DNA of 20,174 bases, taken from positions 1 to 20,174 of the forward strand of contig DAOWIM010000042.1 in NCBI GenBank assembly GCA_030640905.1. Reading direction: 5' to 3'. The position numbers were made by a program, and so were the translations under genes. A model generated the notes under the pieces. It was not told the DNA's origin and searched no databases. It saw nothing but the letters and a program-made list of their open reading frames with translations. Numbering within the stretch: position 1 is the stretch's first letter; each line of letters opens with the position of its first letter. The stretch is from a bacterium (GTDB lineage: Bacteria; Zixibacteria; MSB-5A5; GN15; FEB-12). Below are positions 14,559 through 20,174 of the stretch, one piece after another.

Positions 14559-16097
14559 TTACTCCGTAAAGGACACCAAAACGCTGTTAACAGAACCGGT
14601 TGACACTCCGTGGCGATCAAACACAAACACCCTGAAGAAATAGGTTCCGGTGCCCTGATGACTATAGGTGTATTCATCAGTAGCGTTGTTGGTAATCAGA
14701 CCAACGATCTGGTCGGTAATAGTGACATCGACGTTAGCCCCGCGGAAAATCCGATAAGATTCAAAATCATCTTCGCCACTGATACTCCACTGGAAAGTAG
14801 CCGTTGAATCCGACTGCTCGGTTTTGTAGAACTCCACTGGATCGGGAGCCGTATTGACACGGGTCGTGGCGCTATCGACATTGGAGCCAGCTTTCAATCC
14901 GGTATTGTCAAAAACATATAATTTATAGAAATATTCGGTGGCGTCAGATAAGGTTGTGTCCCTGTACGATGCAGTGGATCGGTTAGTAATTGTAGCCACC
15001 AGTTCCGAACTGGCATCATTGACCGAGGAGGAGTTGTCCCGATAAATCCTGTAAGCCGAGAAATAGCCGCTGGCGGAACTTGGCCATGACAGATCAATCT
15101 GATAGGTTGAATAGGCTACGGCAGTAAGCTTGACCGCCTGAGGCGGCGTGAAAATCGTAAGAAACTCCGTGGCCGACACGGCATCGGCTGTATTGTCGGC
15201 AGCATCAGTGAACGATCCGGTAACCAGTCCATTGGTGAGATTGAAAGATGAAGGCACAACAAAGAAACCGCTGTAAGTACTGTCATCCTTTACCAGATCA
15301 GTATGAGTAGCGTCATCATATAACTCTACCGTATCCCCTGTAAAATAGACAAAAGCCTCACCATCAGCCTCCCCCGCCACCAATTCAAAATACACCGTAT
15401 CGCCGACATCAAGAGTCACTCCCGTCGGCGTAAAATTAACTTCCTCAATTGTTGCTCGCGTATCCAGAGTCACTTCGTCACTAAGCAGGTCTCCTGTTTG
15501 TGAGCCATCGGCAAACTGCAACTGGCCAAAAACTTTCTTGAGACCATCATCCTCAGAAAGCTTGAACGATACATACGAGCGATAATCCTTCCAAACCGCA
15601 TCGCCAAACAGGCTATCTTCCGAGAGAATGTAGTGGGTCGTACCCGATGGAGCGTTCAGTTCGATCTGAACATCCCGCGACTTGACAAAGTCGTCGCCAC
15701 CCGCTATCACCAATGACAGGGTAGCAATGCGCACCGAGACCGCCTCGGAAGGCAACCCCTCCAGGCCTGTGTTCAATACCGAAGCAACCCGGAACAGATA
15801 GCGAGTATTCACCGAGAGTCCACCAATAGTGATCTGGCGCTCGGTCGTGGAATCCCGCACTATATAGTTGCCGGCAGTCGAATCGGAGAGATAGACACGA
15901 TACCTGGCGATAGTGGATGGATCGGCTATGTCCCAGGACAAAGTAACCGATTGATCGTTCAGACGCGCCGCCAGATTGTAGGGAGTACCGACGGCATCGG
16001 GAAGCGAACGAACCGGATCGCGTGATTCGATGTATCTGCTGCAACCAACTGCCAGCAGCAGAACAACCGCAAAAATTACAAATAAGTTCTTAGTCAT
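14559..16097 (-). CDS. Lipoprotein with fibronectin type III domains
   Basis: The 512-aa product starts with MTKNLFVIFAVVLLLAVGC, a signal peptide ending in a lipobox (AVGC, lipidated Cys19), followed by a short linker. An FnIII domain covers about 38-127 (VTLSWDI...YRVYLSDS...NTRYLFRVASV). A beta-rich middle section covers about 128-315 and is rich in Asp and Thr (DTVYFELVAGEADGEAF, DDATHTDLVKDDSTYSG). Two more FnIII domains follow at about 317-412 (IDLSWPSS...YRIYRDN...YFYKLYVFDN) and 415-510 (ATFQWSISGEDDFESYRIFRG...YFFRVFVFDRHG). FnIII repeats on bacterial lipoproteins usually serve adhesion, display or assembly; no enzyme domain is visible. The gene lies 12 nt after the PEGA gene and 3 nt before the membrane-protein gene. 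Ribosome-binding site is weak (AGAGAG). Confidence 0.85.
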   Translation of the reverse strand: MTKNLFVIFAVVLLLAVGCSRYIESRDPVRSLPDAVGTPYNLAARLNDQSVTLSWDIADPSTIARYRVYLSDSTAGNYIVRDSTTERQITIGGLSVNTRYLFRVASVLNTGLEGLPSEAVSVRIATLSLVIAGGDDFVKSRDVQIELNAPSGTTHYILSEDSLFGDAVWKDYRSYVSFKLSEDDGLKKVFGQLQFADGSQTGDLLSDEVTLDTRATIEEVNFTPTGVTLDVGDTVYFELVAGEADGEAFVYFTGDTVELYDDATHTDLVKDDSTYSGFFVVPSSFNLTNGLVTGSFTDAADNTADAVSATEFLTIFTPPQAVKLTAVAYSTYQIDLSWPSSASGYFSAYRIYRDNSSSVNDASSELVATITNRSTASYRDTTLSDATEYFYKLYVFDNTGLKAGSNVDSATTRVNTAPDPVEFYKTEQSDSTATFQWSISGEDDFESYRIFRGANVDVTITDQIVGLITNNATDEYTYSHQGTGTYFFRVFVFDRHGVSTGSVNSVLVSFTE

Positions 16098-16109
16098 AGC
16101 CGTTTCTCT

Positions 16110-16847
16110 CTAAAACTCCATTGACAGCTTCAAACCTGTCATCTCGGGACTTGCGGTGGGTGCTACCGCAATCCCTTTCACGGAGAAGACACCCCTCTCC
16201 TCAGGGAAGAACATCACAATATCAAGCATGTTGATACCCCATACGGCAATCACCGCACCAATCGAAACCCGACGCCAACTCTCGGCATCGTACGCCTTGG
16301 CCCGTCGATCAGTAAGCTCAGCGTGAAGTTTGACCAGTTCTTCATAGGTACCGGACTGGCTGGTTTCATCGTACTCATCTCGTTTTGTTAAGTATGATTC
16401 TCGCTTGTCGTCAAAATCAGCATCGGCGATTAAATAGGCTACGACCGCACCAATGGTCAAAGAGGTAAACACCAGCCCCTTGCCCTTTTTCGATACGTAC
16501 TGCTGCCCCCAACCCGGAACAAGGAAAGAACGGGCGCCAGCCTTGAATCGCGTTTTTTTCGATAGTGTGGCATCAACCTCGGTGATCTTTGAAGGGTCCA
16601 GGACTATCCGCGTATCGTAGGTCTCATATCCGTATTTTTTGATCTCGAGTTTGTAATCACCAATTAGAGTCTGGTCAAAAGCAACCGGGGTTACTCCCGA
16701 GAGCACAACTTCACCGGTCAAGACCACCTGCGCTCCAGCCGGCACTGATCGTACGACCAGAGAACCCGCCAGAATATTCTCAACCGACAGGGTAATCAGA
16801 AAACAAATTAGAATAAGGGTGGTGGCCAAAATCCTTTTCAACGCCAT
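16110..16847 (-). CDS. PEGA-domain envelope protein with C-terminal membrane segments
   Basis: The product is 245 aa. An N-terminal signal or anchor (MALKRILATTLILICFLITLSVENILA) leads into a PEGA domain (about 28-95). That domain has GSLVVRSVPAGAQVVLTGE, GVTPVAF and GDYKLEIKKYGYETYDTRIVL, typical of surface-associated PEGA modules. The segment ARSFLVPGWGQQYVSKKGKGLVF (about 105-127), followed by a helix (TIGAVVAYLIADA), resembles the PGxGQ-Y motif found in DUF5683-type membrane proteins. A charged coiled stretch (about 145-190) and a last hydrophobic segment (VSIGAVIAVWGINMLDIVMFF) follow. Function is unknown; envelope attachment is likely. It is the first gene of the operon with the FnIII lipoprotein and the six-helix protein, behind a promoter at 16892-16920. 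Confidence 0.8.
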   Translation of the reverse strand: MALKRILATTLILICFLITLSVENILAGSLVVRSVPAGAQVVLTGEVVLSGVTPVAFDQTLIGDYKLEIKKYGYETYDTRIVLDPSKITEVDATLSKKTRFKAGARSFLVPGWGQQYVSKKGKGLVFTSLTIGAVVAYLIADADFDDKRESYLTKRDEYDETSQSGTYEELVKLHAELTDRRAKAYDAESWRRVSIGAVIAVWGINMLDIVMFFPEERGVFSVKGIAVAPTASPEMTGLKLSMEF

Positions 16848-16891
16848 CTACCTCGATTATCAACGAGTTAAGTCCGTTCGTAATTATCGGA

Positions 16892-16920
16892 ATAATAAGC
16901 GATTAGTTGATTTAAAACAA
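16892..16920 (-). promoter_or_regulatory. Candidate sigma-70 promoter for the PEGA/FnIII operon
   Basis: On the minus strand TTGTTT (16920-16915), a 17-bp spacer and TATTAT (16897-16892; 5/6 to the -10 consensus) precede the PEGA gene with a leader of about 38 nt. It begins 8 bp beyond the T-run of the sugar-transferase terminator, a compact stop-then-start arrangement. Confidence 0.5.
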
Positions 16921-16929
16921 GGCCTACAA

Positions 16930-16954
16930 TAAAAAAGGCCGATCTAAATCGGCC
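16930..16954 (-). terminator. Rho-independent terminator of the sugar transferase gene
   Basis: On the minus strand GGCCGAT, a 4-nt loop and ATCGGCC (16954-16937) form a perfect 7-bp stem directly followed by TTTTTTA. It lies about 40 bp after the transferase stop. Confidence 0.92.
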
Positions 16955-16992
16955 ACATAATCTTTCTCAATTTTCACAGAGTCGCCAATCCT

Positions 16993-17928
16993 TTAGCAGG
17001 CTCCCTTACCGGTAAAAACGACTATGACCGTCTTGAGTATAATCCGAATGTCGTTCCAAATCGTCCAATTGTCGATATACTCCAGATCATATTTGACCTT
17101 CTCGGCAACTGTAACAACCGAAGAATCGTACCCGCCTTCGACCTGCGCCAGTCCCGTCAGGCCGGGTTTAACTTCAAGGCGACGCGAGTATTGGTCAACT
17201 TTTTCGGAGAGATCCTTAACAAAAGTAGGGCGCTCCGGTCGCGGTCCCACCAACGACATATCGCCGATAAGGATATTGACAAATTGCGGAATCTCATCTA
17301 TCCGCGTCTTACGCAGGATAGCACCCAGACGAGTGATTCTGGCGTCTCCACGGGTGGCCCAGACCGGCCCGGTTCCCGTTTCGGCATTGGCAACCATCGT
17401 CCGAAACTTGATTACCCTGAAGAGCTTCCCGAAGTTATTCTCCCGCCTTCTGTCTCGATTGCGCTTCTCCCCGGCATCAGTCTTCTGATGGTAACGACGA
17501 TCCCGTTTTCTGCGATCAACTCCAACTCGGACTTGGGAATAGAAGACCGGCCCTGGAGAGTCAAGCTTGATCAGAACAGGAAGAACAATCCATAATGGAA
17601 GAGTCAGGATCAACCCGACAATCGAGCCAATAATATCGAACGTTCGCTTTAAGCCTCTGGAAATCATCTGTCTCAACACAGCAGGTTTAGCTACAAAAGT
17701 TGGCACAACAAATATAAAGAATGCACACAACGCCACAAACAGGATTCCCTTGAAATATTCAGAAAACAGGAAGCTGAATTGGCTACCAACCGACATAGAA
17801 ACCGCGGCCCCGCCTGCTTGCGGCCGGTCCAACTCGATTTCTGTAATGGCACCATAACCAGAAGATGGATTGGCCACTACAGCAGCATCCGCTCGCATCG
17901 TCAGGTTATTATCGTATCGGTTTCTCAT
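16993..17928 (-). CDS. Polyprenyl-phosphate sugar-1-phosphate transferase (initiating glycosyltransferase)
   Basis: With the ATG at 17928 the product is 311 aa; a GTG at 17937 (314 aa) is an alternative, and both have poor or very close ribosome-binding sites. Residues about 60-78 form a membrane helix. From about residue 94 the bacterial sugar transferase (monotopic phosphoglycosyl transferase) domain begins: KRTFDIIGSIVGLILTLPLW is the re-entrant helix, followed by SPGPVFYSQVRVG and KLFRVIKFRTM. The catalytic Asp-Glu pair (D211/E212 in KTRIDEIPQF), SLVGPRPERP and LEVKPGLTGLAQV complete it. The enzyme loads a sugar-phosphate onto undecaprenyl phosphate at the start of exopolysaccharide or O-antigen synthesis. 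The long N-terminal multi-helix sensor half of WbaP-type proteins is absent. A basic insert of about 30 residues rich in DRR/KR interrupts the region after QVRVG. A sigma-54 promoter lies directly upstream. Confidence 0.92.
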   Translation of the reverse strand: MRNRYDNNLTMRADAAVVANPSSGYGAITEIELDRPQAGGAAVSMSVGSQFSFLFSEYFKGILFVALCAFFIFVVPTFVAKPAVLRQMISRGLKRTFDIIGSIVGLILTLPLWIVLPVLIKLDSPGPVFYSQVRVGVDRRKRDRRYHQKTDAGEKRNRDRRRENNFGKLFRVIKFRTMVANAETGTGPVWATRGDARITRLGAILRKTRIDEIPQFVNILIGDMSLVGPRPERPTFVKDLSEKVDQYSRRLEVKPGLTGLAQVEGGYDSSVVTVAEKVKYDLEYIDNWTIWNDIRIILKTVIVVFTGKGAC

Positions 17929-17977
17929 ATTCTCCACAAGGCCATTTTATTAGAATCATTTGGTTAACTTGTTCAGA

Positions 17978-17992
17978 GCAAAAGAACTGCCA
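17978..17992 (-). promoter_or_regulatory. Sigma-54 (-24/-12) promoter of the sugar transferase gene
   Basis: On the minus strand TGGCAG-TTCTT-TTGC (17992-17978) matches the -24/-12 consensus TGGCAC-N5-TTGC at all but one base and has the obligatory 10 bp between GG and GC. Transcription would start near 17966, giving a leader of about 29 nt to the GTG or 38 nt to the ATG. It needs an NtrC-type activator such as the one at 11908-13338. Confidence 0.75.
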
Positions 17993-18158
17993 AACCCGGC
18001 TTCCAGCCAATAATGCTGTTCAATAAACGAGCAGGGCGTAATGCGTTGTCAGACACATTGTTAGGGTGGGTTGGATCAAAATCGGAATGTGGGTTGTTTT
18101 GGGTTTAGAACCAGAATCGCAGTTTGTGTGCAAACAGTTACCTACAATCAAAGTGTCT

Positions 18159-18176
18159 GGTGCATTGTCGTGCACA
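18159..18176. promoter_or_regulatory. Candidate enhancer dyad upstream of the sigma-54 promoter
   Basis: GGTGCA-TTGTCG-TGCACA (18159-18176) is an inverted repeat with a 6-bp spacer, centred about 182 bp upstream of the -24/-12 element, a typical distance for an activator site. Nearby are GTTTG-TGTG-CAAAC (18122-18135) and TGTC-A-GACA (18047-18055). The 378-bp gap holds no credible gene. Confidence 0.35.
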
Positions 18177-18211
18177 CCGCCAATCACACTACGGCCCCAT
18201 CCTGTGGGGAT

Positions 18212-18283
18212 TGTTGAAAAACCGCTGTACCGTTGTGTCGGGTCTTAGACCCACCGCAACATATTACTGGGTCTTTTTCAACA
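18212..18283. repeat. 72-bp element with terminal inverted repeats
   Basis: TGTTGAAAAA (18212-18221) and its exact complement TTTTTCAACA (18274-18283) bound a 72-bp segment with an internal perfect hairpin GGGTCT-T-AGACCC (18240-18252). The right arm is preceded by GGGTC, which echoes the centre. A related TGTTGAA.AAC word occurs at 11694-11704 in the other repeat-rich gap. It is consistent with a small non-autonomous repeat just after the PorV-like gene. Confidence 0.55.
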
Positions 18284-18315
18284 TACCCTGTGGATCAGAT
18301 GCGCTCCGGGGCGTG

Positions 18316-19257
18316 CTATTGGCCGAACCGGATTGTCAATGAAAAACGATGCAGATTTTCGTTTGAGGCTGATGCTTCACGCGTGAAAGCGTAATCGAAA
18401 CTGTAGCCCCGCAATTCGACACCAACTCCAAAAGTGAGACCTGAGGCCAGGTCATCATCTGGCTCCGATGGCCGGTGGCGATGTCCCATTCTAAGGTGGT
18501 ATTGCTCCGAGAGACAATAGTCAATTCCGTTGTGCCATACCAGTTCGCCGAAACGTCCCCTCTCCAACTCCACAGAGACCAACAGTTGATCTACCGGAAA
18601 TCCCGAGAGTCCGATTCGAGTGGTTGTGGGAAGGTTCCCTTTTTCCACCTCAAAGACGATATCGGGTCCAATATTGGCAACCACCATTCCTACCGCCCAC
18701 CGGTCTTTTATCAGGCGGATTCCAAGATCGAGAGCATATGTCGTTGCGCTGACATCATCAAGGCGCTGCCCGATAAACTTGCCGGTTATGCCGACGGAAA
18801 GAAAGTCGGATACTGAGTAGCCCAATGACATTGCTCCCGAGTAGTCATTAGCTGAGATATTGCCGGTGGCCTGTCCCGAACTTGAGTAGCCGGCAATTTT
18901 ACCGTAGCCAAGATACGTTGCCGAAATTGCCAACCCGGCCCGATGACCAAGACTAAAGGCGATAGTGCCATGCTCCAGTCGTGTATCCTGATACCACGCG
19001 AAGTGTCCCAGGGCGATCTCTCCCCCGTCGATGTCGGCCAGTCCGGAAGGATTCCAGAACGACGCTGAGGCTCCACTGGAGATAGCCGTATAAGCGCCAC
19101 CCATCCCGGCAGCCCGCGCGCCTGTTCCTATCCGCAAAAAATCGCAGGCGGTACGACCTGCGTCCGATGCCGAGACAGCCGGCTGTCCGGACATAATGAT
19201 GAGCACAGCACTCATCAAGAGGGAACGTATTTGGTGTTTTAAGACAAGTCGGTTCAT
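18316..19257 (-). CDS. PorV/PorQ-family outer-membrane beta-barrel protein
   Basis: The product is 313 aa. A signal peptide runs to about residue 30 (cleavage likely after AVSA). The mature start is diagnostic for the PorV/PorQ family: FLRIGTGARAAGMGGAYTAISSGASASFWNPSGLA (about 41-75). The remainder is alternating beta strands with aromatic girdles (LGYGKIAGYSSSG, LSLGYSVSDFLSVGITGKFIG-like repeats, GVGVELRGYSFDYAFTRE), and it ends in RFSLTIRFGQ. Family members are FadL-like outer-membrane barrels; in Bacteroidetes PorV works with type IX secretion, but no other secretion gene is seen here. The ATG at 19257 has GGAG 7 nt upstream, behind a sigma-54 promoter at 19297-19311. Confidence 0.88.
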   Translation of the reverse strand: MNRLVLKHQIRSLLMSAVLIIMSGQPAVSASDAGRTACDFLRIGTGARAAGMGGAYTAISSGASASFWNPSGLADIDGGEIALGHFAWYQDTRLEHGTIAFSLGHRAGLAISATYLGYGKIAGYSSSGQATGNISANDYSGAMSLGYSVSDFLSVGITGKFIGQRLDDVSATTYALDLGIRLIKDRWAVGMVVANIGPDIVFEVEKGNLPTTTRIGLSGFPVDQLLVSVELERGRFGELVWHNGIDYCLSEQYHLRMGHRHRPSEPDDDLASGLTFGVGVELRGYSFDYAFTREASASNENLHRFSLTIRFGQ

Positions 19258-19296
19258 CGTTTCACTCCGGTACAGTTAGGTTCACCAGTAGTAAAC

Positions 19297-19311
19297 GCAA
19301 CGAACGTACCA
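19297..19311 (-). promoter_or_regulatory. Sigma-54 (-24/-12) promoter of the PorV-like gene
   Basis: On the minus strand TGGTACG-TTCG-TTGC (19311-19297) fits the YTGGYACG-N4-TTGC consensus, with exactly 10 bp between GG and GC. The start would be near 19285 and the leader about 28 nt, close to the geometry of the sugar transferase promoter. Confidence 0.75.
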
Positions 19312-19601
19312 CCTCCGAAAGATTGGGAGAGGCACAACGGGAGGAGATGACACGGCAGGCGCAACCGGCTTGGTACCGGCCCGCAAGCCCCCATTTGCAT
19401 TATTGCTTATTAGATATCAGTTGATCGACCGGATGGTAAAACGGCTGTCAAACTATCTGCAGATTGAAGAGTGTCTTGACCGACTATGGGACTAACCCCA
19501 TACTTTCAAAGCGCCATCAGGCGACAGCACCACCGACCAATCAGGCGAGGAGCGAGGTCAGCGATGATCTCTGACCCTAAGGGCTCCTCCCAGCGTATCG
19601 C
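19312..19601. other. Gene-free region upstream of the PorV-like gene
   Basis: No ORF with a ribosome-binding site is present. The region holds a perfect dyad ATGGG-ACTAAC-CCCAT (19486-19501) centred about 190 bp upstream of the sigma-54 promoter, similar in spacing to the dyad near the sugar transferase but different in sequence. It also holds GGTCAG-N9-CTGACC (19556-19576), which may help end transcription of the DUF4870 gene, although it lacks a U-run. Confidence 0.4.
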
Positions 19602-20015
19602 TCAGAGCTTGGTCTTATCGGCAAGATCGCCGATTATCGGGAGCTTATAGCTTTTCCCCTGAAACGAAAAATAGATGCCGGCAATCGACAAAGCGATGGC
19701 GATCAGGAGAATCCCCTTAAAGACGAAATTCGATATCCCGTCGATAAGAAATATCACTGCAATCAACTCAACAAGAAACAGAAGTACACCTTGACGCGCA
19801 TGAAACCGAGCTGTACGGCTCTCTTTCATGTTCAGAAGCGGGACGAAACAGAGTATCGGAATATAGGCCATAATCGCAGCCATTCGATCTTCCTGGGTGC
19901 TGAATTCGCTATCGGCGCTGCCGCCGCTCGCCTCTCCACCAGCAGTATCCTCAAGGTCCGGCACTTCTCCCTGAGGTTTCTGATCGGGATCATTCTTGAA
20001 AAACGATTCTGACAT
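19602..20015 (-). CDS. DUF4870/Tic20-like small membrane protein
   Basis: The product is 137 aa. The ATG at 20015 is chosen because it has a strong GGAGG site about 4 nt upstream; a start at 20036 would add seven residues containing that site. The first 45 residues are acidic and disordered (DPDQKPQGEVPDLEDTAGGE). The DUF4870-type core follows: RMAAIMAYIPILCFVPLL, the conserved RFHARQGVLLFLVE, then ILLIAIALSIAGIYFSFQGK and YKLPIIGDLADK, with about three helices. Such proteins occur widely; a function has not been defined. It lies 30 nt after the preceding partial gene and is probably co-transcribed with it. Confidence 0.85.
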   Translation of the reverse strand: MSESFFKNDPDQKPQGEVPDLEDTAGGEASGGSADSEFSTQEDRMAAIMAYIPILCFVPLLNMKESRTARFHARQGVLLFLVELIAVIFLIDGISNFVFKGILLIAIALSIAGIYFSFQGKSYKLPIIGDLADKTKL

Positions 20016-20045
20016 AGGTCCTCCGTGGCCATTCATGTTCCAAAA

Positions 20046-20174
20046 TCAAGTTGGCCAGAACATCTCATTTCCCTCTTCGGGCACATCAATTTCAATCGCC
20101 GTATTTTCCGGCTGTTTTTCCAGACAACGGTCACCATCAAATACCGAGAGCCTCAAGCTGACCAATCCAAACCC
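20046..20174 (-). CDS. 3' end of an unidentified gene (5' part beyond window)
   Basis: The minus-strand frame is open from the right edge to a TGA at 20046-20048, giving 42 residues beginning GFGLVSLRLSVFDGDRC and ending EGNEMFWPT. The GFGL glycine box followed by a GDR turn and an EIDVP strand faintly resembles the C-terminus of a GHKL ATPase such as a sensor histidine kinase, but the usual G-x-GT box is not clear. The 30-nt distance to the DUF4870 gene and the absence of stops support real coding sequence; identity is uncertain. Confidence 0.45.
   Translation of the reverse strand, partial: GFGLVSLRLSVFDGDRCLEKQPENTAIEIDVPEEGNEMFWPT

Noticed and set aside
18066..18248. Plus-strand ORF of 60 codons
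   Set aside because: No ribosome-binding site, crosses palindromes and the inverted-repeat element, and has no recognisable domain.
19351..19392. Possible riboswitch (GGCGCAACCGG...CCGGCCCGCAAGCC, faintly like a GEMM-type c-di-GMP aptamer or a cobalamin core)
   Set aside because: The resemblance is on the plus strand, where no gene follows; the second conserved stem and downstream core are absent. A covariance-model search would settle it.

Overview
The window is chromosomal DNA of roughly balanced GC from a Gram-negative-type bacterium. It has outer-membrane beta-barrel proteins, a PorV/PorQ-family protein, a lipoprotein, and heptose/undecaprenyl envelope chemistry. The gene content (PorV-like protein, TolB-propeller/metallopeptidase protein, PEGA and FnIII envelope proteins, NtrC-type control) and the many short dispersed intergenic repeats fit an uncultured FCB-group or Zixibacteria-like lineage. 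That placement is inference: no rRNA or other marker lies in the window. All genes are on the minus strand except a three-gene plus-strand block at 6616-8897.

Layout. (1) 1-6356, minus: a small outer-membrane protein, uppP, a heptosyltransferase fused to a GmhB-type phosphatase, an AmmeMemoRadiSam radical-SAM enzyme, and a large outer-membrane HExxH/beta-propeller protein that runs off the left edge. uppP, the fusion and amrS abut or overlap by 4 bp, so they are probably one unit. (2) 6616-8897, plus: a LeuT-like sodium:amino-acid symporter with a 42-aa single-helix partner (MetS-like), then a GNAT acetyltransferase. (3) 9215-11583, minus: SbcD/Mre11-like nuclease, luxS and mtnN; the last two overlap by 4 bp and cover both steps from S-adenosylhomocysteine to homocysteine. 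(4) 11908-13338, minus: an NtrC-family sigma-54 response regulator with no kinase nearby. (5) 13710-16847, minus: a PEGA-domain membrane protein, an FnIII lipoprotein and a six-helix membrane protein, tightly packed and ending in a likely terminator. (6) 16993-19257, minus: an exopolysaccharide-type sugar transferase and a PorV/PorQ-family protein. Each is preceded by a -24/-12 (sigma-54) promoter with exact GG-N10-GC geometry and a short leader. (7) 19602-20174, minus: a DUF4870-type membrane protein and the 3' end of an unidentified gene.

The theme is envelope and surface-polymer biology: lipid-carrier recycling (UppP), heptose transfer and phosphatase (fusion), polyprenyl-phosphate sugar transferase, and several surface proteins. 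The most interesting regulatory signal is the pair of sigma-54 promoters in the same neighbourhood as an NtrC-type activator. It suggests a small sigma-54 circuit controlling polysaccharide and outer-membrane genes. The gene-poor stretches (8898-9214, 11584-11907, 13339-13709, 17938-18315, 19258-19601) hold terminators, dispersed repeats, palindromes and promoters rather than overlooked genes. I saw no rRNA, tRNA, CRISPR array, complete insertion sequence or phage gene.
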